Origin: an uncultured Syntrophobacteraceae bacterium | Lineage (GTDB): Bacteria > Desulfobacterota > Syntrophobacteria > Syntrophobacterales > Syntrophobacteraceae | Reading direction: 5' to 3' | NCBI GenBank assembly: GCA_937889795.1 | Contig: CALBZH010000511.1 | Span: 1-5,319 of the forward strand | Length of the DNA stretch: 5,319 bases | Shown here: piece by piece, positions 1 to 5,319 of the stretch | Layout: each line of letters opens with the position of its first letter | How positions within the stretch are numbered: the stretch's first letter is position 1 | The notes under the pieces: model-generated | The model's input: the letters and a program-made list of their open reading frames with translations, nothing else | What the model was told of the DNA's origin: nothing | The model's database searches: none | Made by a program: the position numbers and the translations under genes

Positions 1-41
1 CCCATCCCTATTTTCGATCCCGTGGCTCGTTGACAGCGCAT
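1..41 (-). CDS. Possible 5' end of a downstream gene, cut by the window edge
   Basis: On the minus strand an ATG at 41-39 opens a frame with no stop to the edge, reading MRCQRATGSKIGMG (13 full codons). A purine-rich GGGAGGAG at 60-53 lies 11 bases before the ATG, slightly farther than ideal. The ATG follows the protease stop codon by 49 bases with no terminator-like hairpin between, which would suit a gene in the same operon. Thirteen codons are too few to identify a product, and an open frame this short can occur by chance. Confidence 0.3.
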   Translation of the reverse strand, partial: MRCQRATGSKIGM

Positions 42-90
42 GGTGAGCTTTTCTCCTCCCTGGGCTACTTTCCGATCCGCTCCGCGAATT

Positions 91-2073
91 CTATTGCTCA
101 AAGACCACCAACCCTTGCATGAAAGCATTGAGCCGGGATTCCATCTCGGATTGGTCAATCACGCCCCGTTTCGTGTGGAGGACCGTGTAGAGCACATTGG
201 GATCCGCTTCTGCCGCAGCCGGCTCGGTTCGATACCTGGCTGAGATACCCGTGAAGTCGTCCTTCATCGAAATTTGTTTGTCAAAGGGCTTGCTTCCCTC
301 CCTGATCCTGCGCCACGCATCGCCATATTCCTCGTTGTTGTCGAGGGGTTTGATGTTTCTCGAGATGACCACGCCCGACTTTTCGAATTTGCCTTCCGTC
401 AGGATCAGCTTGTTGACGTCCCAAACCAGGTCTTCGCCATCACGGTTGAAACCCATGCCCAACATGAGAAAGCTCTTGGCACTGACTTTCATGACATTCG
501 GATCACAGGTGAATTGGAATCGCTTGGACCTGTAACTGAGCGAACTGTCTCCGATCTCCATCTGCATCGAGGCAAAGGCCGCTGGGGCCATATCCACCAT
601 CTGGAGGAATTCCCGCCATTCTTCGAGCGTTCCGGCATACGAGAAATTGACGAAATCCGCGAGCAGCTTCAGGTCTTCCACATGGTCGTCGAGGGTTTCG
701 CCCGTTTGACCGATTTTGGACATCACGAGACAACCGCCAGGAACCGGGAGGATAAGCGCGGCGAGTATCTCGTCGCAATACTCAATGGCCCACGTCTTCA
801 ACAGCCACTTCCTCCCATGGCGATCGAGGTGCGTGGACTCCTGACTGGCTTTTCCAAGAGACGTCACGCGTATCTTTTCCGGTCCCACGGTTCGCGTGAT
901 GTTCGACGCTTTGAGTAAAAGATCCATGAAGACCTTTGAATCGGAAAGCAGATCTTTGAGAGCGATATTGTCAGGCTTTTCTATCTTGGCATATTGGGTG
1001 ATCTTGAGTATGCCGTGGATAATACGACCATTATCATCCAAGTCAGCCTTGCTCATGTTTTTCGGTTGAGTCAGCTCCCAGATCCCCGATCCATTTCGCA
1101 TCATAAGCTGCGGGAAAGGAGAGCTGGATCCGATGTACATGATCTTGTTTGATCCACTGCCATTCGGGAACGTATTCTGCTTGTTTTCATCGAGCAGGGC
1201 ATTTCTCATTTTAAAGTTAAATGCATTGAATATCTTTATATAGGCTTCTCTGAAATCATTATAATCCATGGGAAGCTCGATTTGAGCATTCAATCGTTCT
1301 GTCTTTGTAAAATCGAAGATCTCAAGCAAATGAGTCCCCTTTTCAAATATCTCCGCGTTCTTTGAATCACTATTCAAAACCTCAGCGATGGGAAGGGCAT
1401 AGTTCAAGTTCTCGTTTTCGGATTTGCTCACGACCAGCCCCACCACACGTCCTTCCTTGTCCAAAAGGGGACCACCGCTGTTGCCGGGAGACGCCGCCGC
1501 CGAGAATCGAATCCAATTCCATTTCCCGTCAATTTCCTCCGGGGTATTGGAGGTATGGAGGCCGTCCCGGATCACGACCCCCTGGCCGAGAGCGTTTCCC
1601 ACGGCATACACCTGGCCCCCGACCTCCGGTGCCAGGTTGGGCTCCAGACACGCTGACGATTCTCGATCCTTGACCGTGAAGACAACGAGGTCACGCCGAC
1701 TCGAGAATCTGATGATTTTATCCACGCTGAGCACATTGCCTTTGACGTCTCGAATGAATAGCTCACGGAACTGGCTGCGCGCCTTTAGGTTCATGACATG
1801 GGCCGCCGTCACCAGCTCGTTCTTGCCGAGGGCGAACGCGGTCCCGATCGAATAGTAAGGGTCGTTCCGGATCTGAAAGGGCAGCAGATCCATGGGGAGG
1901 GGCTTTTCATACGAGAGGGAATCGTGCTGAGGCTTTGGAACGATCACCTCGTAGACGCACTGGTTGATTCGGGCGATGTCGAGCTTGGCGTCGGCATACT
2001 GGGCCGATGCAATACTCGGCCACATCACGAGTGCCATGAGAACTGAAAGGCTCAAGGACTTGAAATGGAACAT
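91..2073 (-). CDS. Exported trypsin-like (S1 family) serine protease with large unknown C-terminal region
   Basis: A 660-residue protein predicted to be secreted to the periplasm or beyond. Residues 1-24 form a signal peptide: a basic Lys5, a hydrophobic core and an ASA cleavage site before Gln25. Residues ~35-235 form a chymotrypsin-fold protease with the whole triad visible: His92 in VTAAH, Asp128 in RRDLVVF and Ser199 in SPGNSGGPLL, the spacing and motifs of HtrA/Do-like peptidases. No PDZ domain follows. Residues ~236-660 match no family I recognise; they hold a segment around 417-490 (DRHGRKWLL, then a Pro-rich strand and GTLEEWREFL) and scattered cysteines (433, 448, 523). The start at 2073 is preferred over upstream in-frame starts (the frame stays open to 2385, into cstA) because AAGGAG sits 9 bases before it and the signal peptide begins there. 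It lies downstream of cstA on the same strand. The protease domain is certain; substrate and role are unknown. It may serve in envelope protein quality control or cleave a specific partner. Confidence 0.9.
   Translation of the reverse strand: MFHFKSLSLSVLMALVMWPSIASAQYADAKLDIARINQCVYEVIVPKPQHDSLSYEKPLPMDLLPFQIRNDPYYSIGTAFALGKNELVTAAHVMNLKARSQFRELFIRDVKGNVLSVDKIIRFSSRRDLVVFTVKDRESSACLEPNLAPEVGGQVYAVGNALGQGVVIRDGLHTSNTPEEIDGKWNWIRFSAAASPGNSGGPLLDKEGRVVGLVVSKSENENLNYALPIAEVLNSDSKNAEIFEKGTHLLEIFDFTKTERLNAQIELPMDYNDFREAYIKIFNAFNFKMRNALLDENKQNTFPNGSGSNKIMYIGSSSPFPQLMMRNGSGIWELTQPKNMSKADLDDNGRIIHGILKITQYAKIEKPDNIALKDLLSDSKVFMDLLLKASNITRTVGPEKIRVTSLGKASQESTHLDRHGRKWLLKTWAIEYCDEILAALILPVPGGCLVMSKIGQTGETLDDHVEDLKLLADFVNFSYAGTLEEWREFLQMVDMAPAAFASMQMEIGDSSLSYRSKRFQFTCDPNVMKVSAKSFLMLGMGFNRDGEDLVWDVNKLILTEGKFEKSGVVISRNIKPLDNNEEYGDAWRRIREGSKPFDKQISMKDDFTGISARYRTEPAAAEADPNVLYTVLHTKRGVIDQSEMESRLNAFMQGLVVFEQ
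1201..1380. other. AT-rich patch inside the protease gene
   Basis: By hand count about 33% of these 180 bases are G or C, with the first 60 near 25%. A sample of the neighbouring cstA gene (3001-3060) gives about 65%. The patch encodes protease residues ~231-291, just after the protease domain ends. The reading frame is intact. It may be a loosely constrained linker or a seam between parts of different origin. Confidence 0.55.
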
Positions 2074-2082
2074 GCTTGATGT

Positions 2083-2088
2083 CTCCTT
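2083..2088 (-). promoter_or_regulatory. Ribosome binding site that sets the protease start
   Basis: AAGGAG on the minus strand with 9 bases to the ATG at 2073. It decides between this start and the upstream in-frame candidates, including an ATG at 2097 that overlaps this site and would add eight residues (MGHKETSS) before the signal peptide. Confidence 0.75.
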
Positions 2089-2260
2089 GTGACCCATTCG
2101 GATAAAAGAAGGAAATCCATCCCGTTGCGGTAGACGGCATCGCTGCGCCGGACCCCAAGATAACCTGACACTGCGCTTCGGAGTAGCAAAAACAAGAATA
2201 TGGACCAGGAAGTCCCTGGCGGAGCATCGTTGAACGCTGCCGTGGAAGGCGGCGCCACCG

Positions 2261-2301
2261 CAACGCGCTTCTAGCGCTTGCCGATACGTTATTGTTGGCA
2301 A
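2261..2301 (-). repeat. Two overlapping inverted repeats just after cstA
   Basis: On the plus strand CAACGCGC (2261-2268) can pair with GCGCTTG (2274-2280) around a 5-base loop, with one bulged C. TTGCC (2278-2282) can pair with GGCAA (2297-2301) around a 14-base loop. The arms share bases 2278-2280, so the two hairpins exclude each other. No T-run follows on the minus strand, so a classical intrinsic terminator is not supported. The position, starting 5 bases past the cstA stop, would suit an mRNA 3'-end stabiliser or a Rho-dependent end. The stems are short and could be chance. Confidence 0.3.
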
Positions 2302-2306
2302 AAACC

Positions 2307-4118
2307 CTACTTCCTTGCTCTTTCCAGAGCCACCGTGGGCTCCTCGAGGTCCGCCTGGGAGACCGTTTGCATCAGCTGGTACCACTTTCGGAAAGACTCA
2401 ATGAACACCAGCGCCATCATGATCATGAGAACGACCGACAGGGTTACCAGGAGGTACAGTCCCTTGGGCCAGAAGTTGTTCACGACGTTCAGGTACCCCG
2501 CGCTCATGGTCACCGGGACCATCAGGATGCCCGGAACAGCCGTCACCCACGCGACCTTGGCCTTGCCCATTCGGATGATCATGGTCGTTCCCACAATCAG
2601 CGCGCAGGTAGCCAGCAGTTGGTTGCTCATGCCAAAAAGCGGCCAAATGGTCGCGATGTCCCCCGTATAGACGAGATACCCCCAGGCAAACGTGAAGAGA
2701 AGGCTCGTGATCACGATGCCCGGCATCCACTTCTTCTCGTTGAACTTGGGGACGAACCTGCCAATCATCTCCTGAAGCAAGTACCGGCCGACTCGCGTCC
2801 CCGTGTCCACGGCCGTCAGGATGAAAACCGCCTCGAACATGATGGCGAAGTGATACCAGTAGGCCATGAGGTTCTTCATGAGCGGGATGGATGAGAAGAT
2901 GTACGCCATGCCAACCGCCAGCGACACGGCACCTCCCGGTCGCCCCTGAAGCTGTTCGCCGACGCCCGCTGCCAGCTCCGGCAGGTTGACCGGAGTCATC
3001 TTGAGGGCTTCGTAGGCCTTGGGAGCGGCGTTGATCGCGAAGTAATCCGCGGGCACCAGCACGCAGGCCGCCACCAGCGCCATGATGGCAACGAAGCCCT
3101 CGACCAGCATGGCCCCGTAACCGACGAAGAGAATGTCGCGCTCATTGGCGATCATCTTCGGAGTGGTCCCCGTCCCGATGATGGCGTGAAACCCTGAAAG
3201 CGCGCCGCATGCGATCGTGATGAACAGGAAGGGAAAGAGCGATCCAGGGATGATGGGTCCCCCACCTCCGGCATAGGGGGTGATGGCAGCCATGTTGAGC
3301 GGCGGATGAACGACAAAAATGCCAATCGCCAGGGCGCCGATGGTGCCCAGCTTCAGATAGGTGGAGAGATAATCGCGGGGGCACAGGAGCAGCCAAACGG
3401 GAAGCACCGAGGCCACGAAGCCGTAGAGGGGAATGAAGAGCGAGAGCTGAGCCTTGCTGAGTGTGAGCAGTCCGGCCAAGGTGGAGTTGGCCGCCACATA
3501 GGGTCCGGTGTAGATGGTGAGGCCGAGCAGCACAACGCCCATGACGCTGCCCCCCTTGACATCGCCCGGACGGATCTTGTGCATGTAAACCCCCATCAGG
3601 AGCGCGATCGGCAGGGTGCAGAAGACCGTGTAGGTGCCCCACGGGCTGTGGAACATGGCGTTCACGACGGCAATCGAAAGGCCCGCCAGGGTGAGGATCA
3701 AGATGAACAGAATCGCATAGGAGGCAATGGTGCCGGCCCGCTTTCCGATCTCGGACTCCGCGATCAAGGACAGGCTCTTCCCCTGATGACGGACTGAGGC
3801 GAACAGAATCACCATGTCGTGAACGGCCCCTGCGACGACTGCCCCGATGATGATCCAGAGTGCTCCGGGAAGGAACCCGAACTGCGCGGCCAGAACCGGT
3901 CCCAACAGGGGCCCTGCGGCGGCGATGGCCGCGAAATGGTGCCCGAAGAGGACGTACTTGTTTGTCTCGTGGTAGTCGTGGCCATCTTCCATGACCACGG
4001 CGGGCGTGCTTCTTTCGGGATCCAAAGCCAGGACCTTACTGGCGATGAAGACCCCGTAAAACCGATAGGCGATTGCAAAAACGCACAAAGCGGTGAAGAC
4101 CAGCGTCAAGGAATTCAT
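2307..4118 (-). CDS. cstA: Carbon starvation protein A family transporter
   Basis: A 603-residue, very hydrophobic inner-membrane protein with roughly 15 or more membrane segments. CstA family proteins import peptides, and some (E. coli CstA, BtsT) import pyruvate, under carbon limitation. Family motifs seen in order: AYRFYGVFIASKVLALDP (17-34), FGHHFAAIAAAGPLLGPVLA (58-77), HSPWGTYTVF (157-166), LPVWLLLCPRDYLSTYLK (239-256), LFPFLFITIACGALSGFHA (294-312) with GTTPKMIANE (317-326), YGAMLVEGFVAIMALVAA (334-351), WYHFAIMFEAVFILTAVDTG (421-440) and LFGMSNQLLA (494-503). These span both the N-terminal CstA domain and the C-terminal five-helix domain. It is shorter than E. coli CstA (~700 residues): the first membrane segment of that protein is missing, and so are parts of the loops and tail. 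The start at 4118 is chosen for AAAGGAG 9 bases upstream and the membrane segment that begins at once; in-frame ATG 4169 and TTG 4178 lack good ribosome sites. No small YbdD-like partner gene lies beside it. The transported substrate cannot be read from sequence. Confidence 0.95.
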   Translation of the reverse strand: MNSLTLVFTALCVFAIAYRFYGVFIASKVLALDPERSTPAVVMEDGHDYHETNKYVLFGHHFAAIAAAGPLLGPVLAAQFGFLPGALWIIIGAVVAGAVHDMVILFASVRHQGKSLSLIAESEIGKRAGTIASYAILFILILTLAGLSIAVVNAMFHSPWGTYTVFCTLPIALLMGVYMHKIRPGDVKGGSVMGVVLLGLTIYTGPYVAANSTLAGLLTLSKAQLSLFIPLYGFVASVLPVWLLLCPRDYLSTYLKLGTIGALAIGIFVVHPPLNMAAITPYAGGGGPIIPGSLFPFLFITIACGALSGFHAIIGTGTTPKMIANERDILFVGYGAMLVEGFVAIMALVAACVLVPADYFAINAAPKAYEALKMTPVNLPELAAGVGEQLQGRPGGAVSLAVGMAYIFSSIPLMKNLMAYWYHFAIMFEAVFILTAVDTGTRVGRYLLQEMIGRFVPKFNEKKWMPGIVITSLLFTFAWGYLVYTGDIATIWPLFGMSNQLLATCALIVGTTMIIRMGKAKVAWVTAVPGILMVPVTMSAGYLNVVNNFWPKGLYLLVTLSVVLMIMMALVFIESFRKWYQLMQTVSQADLEEPTVALERARK

Positions 4119-4162
4119 AATCGTGTACTCCTTTCCCGAGAACGAGAGTGCTCCTTTGCCAT
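4115..4162 (-). other. Possible 15-codon leader ORF overlapping the cstA start
   Basis: On the minus strand an ATG at 4162-4160 opens MAKEHSRSRERSTRL and ends at a TGA that overlaps the cstA ATG in an ATGA junction, the arrangement typical of translational coupling. It is in a different frame from cstA and is rich in Arg and Ser. The cstA ribosome site lies inside it, and a second AAAGGAG copy sits at its own codons 2-4. The ATG has no good ribosome site of its own (only GAAAGA upstream), so translation is doubtful and chance is quite possible. Confidence 0.2.
4128..4134 (-). promoter_or_regulatory. Ribosome binding site of cstA
   Basis: AAAGGAG on the minus strand, 9 bases before the ATG at 4118, the same spacing as for the protease gene. 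A second identical AAAGGAG lies 23 bases upstream at 4151-4157 but has no start codon at a proper distance. Confidence 0.75.
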
Positions 4163-4282
4163 GGTGCATGTCTTTCAAATCTCAATACCACTTCGGCGGG
4201 TCTTCTGCTAAGATACCTTCACAAGCCCACATCAATCGCCCCATTCCCGATGGATTCAGACGACCAGTCGGCCCGAGACCGC

Positions 4283-4288
4283 GAGAGG
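4283..4288 (+). promoter_or_regulatory. Ribosome binding site that sets the HDAC-family gene start
   Basis: GAGAGG (extending to GAGAGGTG) with 6 bases to the ATG at 4295. The other in-frame ATG at 4250 has no purine-rich site before it and would add 15 polar residues outside the conserved fold, so 4295 is preferred. Confidence 0.65.
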
Positions 4289-4294
4289 TGCGCC

Positions 4295-5245
4295 ATGAGA
4301 AGAACGGGGTTTCTCTACGATGAACGATTCCTGCTCCACCAGACCGGGCCTGATCATCCAGAAGCGCCCGAGCGTCTGGAGCTCGCGTATGCCCGCATCC
4401 GAGACTCCGGCCTCCTCGAACGACTGGTTCCGATTCCGGCCCAACGCGTGGACGAGGCATGGGTCGAAGCCGTACACAGCCCCGAGCACATCCGCAAGCT
4501 CAGGGAGGCCTGTGCCTGCGGTCTGACCGAGTTCGAGCATCCCGACAATCAGATCTGCGAGCAGACTTTCGAAATTGCCATGCTGGCGGTGGGTGGCCTC
4601 CTGGAGGCCGCGAGGATGCTCATGGAAGGGCAGATCGACAACGCCTTCTGCGCCGTTCGGCCTCCCGGTCACCACGCTGAAACAAATCGAGCCATGGGGT
4701 TCTGCTACTTCAATAACGTTGCGATTACCGCCCGGTACCTGCAACGTCAATGGAATGTCAAACGGATCGCCATCGTCGACTTCGACGTCCACCACGGCAA
4801 CGGAACCCAGGAGATCTTCGAAAGGGATCCTGACGTGTTCTTCTATTCCATCCATGAGCACCCCTCGTTCTCCTTCCCGGGAACGGGTCGCGAGTTCGAA
4901 GTCGGAAAAGGGGCCGGTCTCGGGACGACCATGAACAATCCCGTCCTACCGGGGCAGGGAGATCGGAAATACCGGGAAATGATGGAGCGCCATCTGTTCC
5001 CCGAGATGGAGCTTTTCTCGCCCGATTTTCTCCTCGTTTCCGCGGGGTTCGACGGCCACGAGGACGACGACATGTCCGGCATGAACCTGACCAGCCAGGG
5101 CTTCGCCTGGATTGGCAAGCAACTTCTGCACCTGGCGGATCGCTACTGCGAAGGACGCATGATATGCGTGCTTGAGGGTGGTTACTGCCTCGAGCGACTG
5201 CCCGAGCTCATCCAACAACAAGTCGAGATCCAGCTAGGCGTGTGA
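4295..5245 (+). CDS. Histone deacetylase superfamily, class II-like zinc amidohydrolase
   Basis: A 316-residue cytoplasmic enzyme, full length for bacterial members. The family hydrolyses acetyl-amide bonds, on acetyllysine in proteins or on acetylated polyamines, using one zinc ion. All key parts are visible: the N-terminal substrate-loop motif DHPEAPERL (20-28), the catalytic pair His126-His127 in RPPGHHAE, GFCYFNN (135-141), zinc ligands Asp164 and His166 in DFDVHHGNGTQ, third ligand Asp253 in SAGFDGH, and the transition-state Tyr297 in LEGGY. The class II pattern includes FPGTGRE (194-200) and NPVLPGQGD (215-223). No signal peptide, membrane segment or extra domain is present. It diverges from cstA and precedes another gene by 64 bases with no terminator, so it is probably first in an operon. 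Which substrate it uses is not shown: candidates are acetyl-CoA synthetase (AcuC-like role), acetylpolyamines or other acetylated proteins. The activity class is near certain; no specific gene symbol is justified. Confidence 0.95.
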   Translation: MRRTGFLYDERFLLHQTGPDHPEAPERLELAYARIRDSGLLERLVPIPAQRVDEAWVEAVHSPEHIRKLREACACGLTEFEHPDNQICEQTFEIAMLAVGGLLEAARMLMEGQIDNAFCAVRPPGHHAETNRAMGFCYFNNVAITARYLQRQWNVKRIAIVDFDVHHGNGTQEIFERDPDVFFYSIHEHPSFSFPGTGREFEVGKGAGLGTTMNNPVLPGQGDRKYREMMERHLFPEMELFSPDFLLVSAGFDGHEDDDMSGMNLTSQGFAWIGKQLLHLADRYCEGRMICVLEGGYCLERLPELIQQQVEIQLGV

Positions 5246-5294
5246 CCGTTCGACCCGCCACCCGCCATTCCAGCGAATAACGCTCTCGATGCTC

Positions 5295-5300
5295 AGGAGG
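5295..5300 (+). promoter_or_regulatory. Strong ribosome binding site of the next plus-strand gene
   Basis: AGGAGG, within a longer purine run AGGAGGAGGGG, lies 9 bases before an ATG at 5310. It is one of the best Shine-Dalgarno matches in the window. Confidence 0.7.
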
Positions 5301-5309
5301 AGGGGAACG

Positions 5310-5319
5310 ATGTTCGTAG
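5310..5319 (+). CDS. First codons of a downstream gene, cut by the window edge
   Basis: ATG-TTC-GTA-G (Met-Phe-Val) follows an excellent ribosome site, 64 bases after the HDAC-family stop codon. No T-rich hairpin lies between; only a 4-base AGCG/CGCT stem around 5272-5284. The gene is probably cotranscribed with the deacetylase. Three codons give no clue to the product. Confidence 0.6.

Larger units (their letters stand above)
2074..2306 (-). other. Intergenic region between cstA and the protease gene
   Basis: These 233 bases separate two genes on the same strand. Several frames are open across it but none has a plausible start, ribosome site or recognisable protein. It contains the protease ribosome binding site, small inverted repeats close to the cstA stop, and a short palindrome CCAGG-AAGTC-CCTGG at 2205-2219. 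I found no -35/-10 pair with good matches and spacing, and no hairpin followed by a T-run on the minus strand. Its length suggests room for a promoter or post-transcriptional control of the protease gene, but that is inference. Confidence 0.5.
4119..4294. promoter_or_regulatory. Divergent control region between cstA and the HDAC-family gene
   Basis: The two genes start head to head, so promoters for both must lie here or in the gene starts. On the plus strand TAAGAT at 4209-4214 resembles a -10 box but has only a poor -35 (TACCAC at 4186-4191). On the minus strand TTGTGA at 4223-4218 resembles a -35 or half of a CRP site (TGTGA), with no matching second half or -10. E. coli cstA is CRP-activated, but this single half-site does not show that here. 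The region is supported by gene layout; its exact promoters are not. Confidence 0.5.

Noticed and set aside
274..918. Long plus-strand open frame (214 codons) inside the protease gene
   Set aside because: It is antisense to a gene with a signal peptide and a full catalytic triad, has no ribosome site and its translation resembles no protein family.
2074..2385. N-terminal extension of the protease frame up to 2385
   Set aside because: It would overlap the cstA end and place 104 residues before a clear signal peptide; AAGGAG before 2073 supports the shorter form.
3306..3797. Plus-strand open frame of 163 codons opposite cstA
   Set aside because: Its translation is a charged, low-complexity run expected from the reverse complement of membrane-protein codons, and the cstA frame is fully conserved here.
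4218..4223. Possible CRP site (TGTGA on the minus strand) upstream of cstA
   Set aside because: Only one half of the expected palindrome is present, and a 5-base match is common by chance.
4256..4861. Minus-strand open frame of 201 codons across the deacetylase gene
   Set aside because: It is the complement of the conserved HDAC catalytic core; high G+C creates such shadow frames.
5272..5284. AGCG/CGCT hairpin after the deacetylase gene as a terminator
   Set aside because: The stem is only 4 base pairs and no T-run follows.

Overview
The window looks like ordinary bacterial chromosome. Coding is dense, Shine-Dalgarno sites are strong (AAGGAG, AAAGGAG, AGGAGG) and G+C is fairly high outside one AT-rich patch. 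The gene types and G+C would suit a Desulfobacterota-like (deltaproteobacterial) or other Gram-negative lineage. The Gram-negative part rests on the protease's Sec-type signal peptide and periplasm-like architecture. The taxonomic guess is inference; there is no rRNA or other marker here.

Layout: two outward-facing groups diverge from a 176-bp intergenic region at 4119-4294. Leftward (minus strand) come cstA (2307-4118), a carbon-starvation-type transporter; a 233-bp gap; an exported trypsin-like serine protease with a large unrecognised C-terminal half (91-2073); and possibly the first codons of another gene running off the left edge (1-41). Rightward (plus strand) come a class II-like histone deacetylase family amidohydrolase (4295-5245) and, after a 64-bp gap with a very strong ribosome binding site, the first codons of another gene cut by the right edge (5310-5319).

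How the parts may work together: CstA proteins import peptides or pyruvate when carbon is scarce. Bacterial HDAC-family enzymes remove acetyl groups from small molecules such as polyamines or from proteins such as acetyl-CoA synthetase. A shared divergent control region could couple carbon uptake with deacetylation, but nothing in the sequence proves it. The protease may be transcribed with cstA or on its own; I see neither a convincing terminator nor a convincing promoter in the gap.

I see no RNA genes, CRISPR array, insertion sequence, attachment site or phage gene. The least explained parts are the C-terminal ~410 residues of the protease and the AT-rich patch at its domain junction. I found no clear sign of a new multi-gene system.
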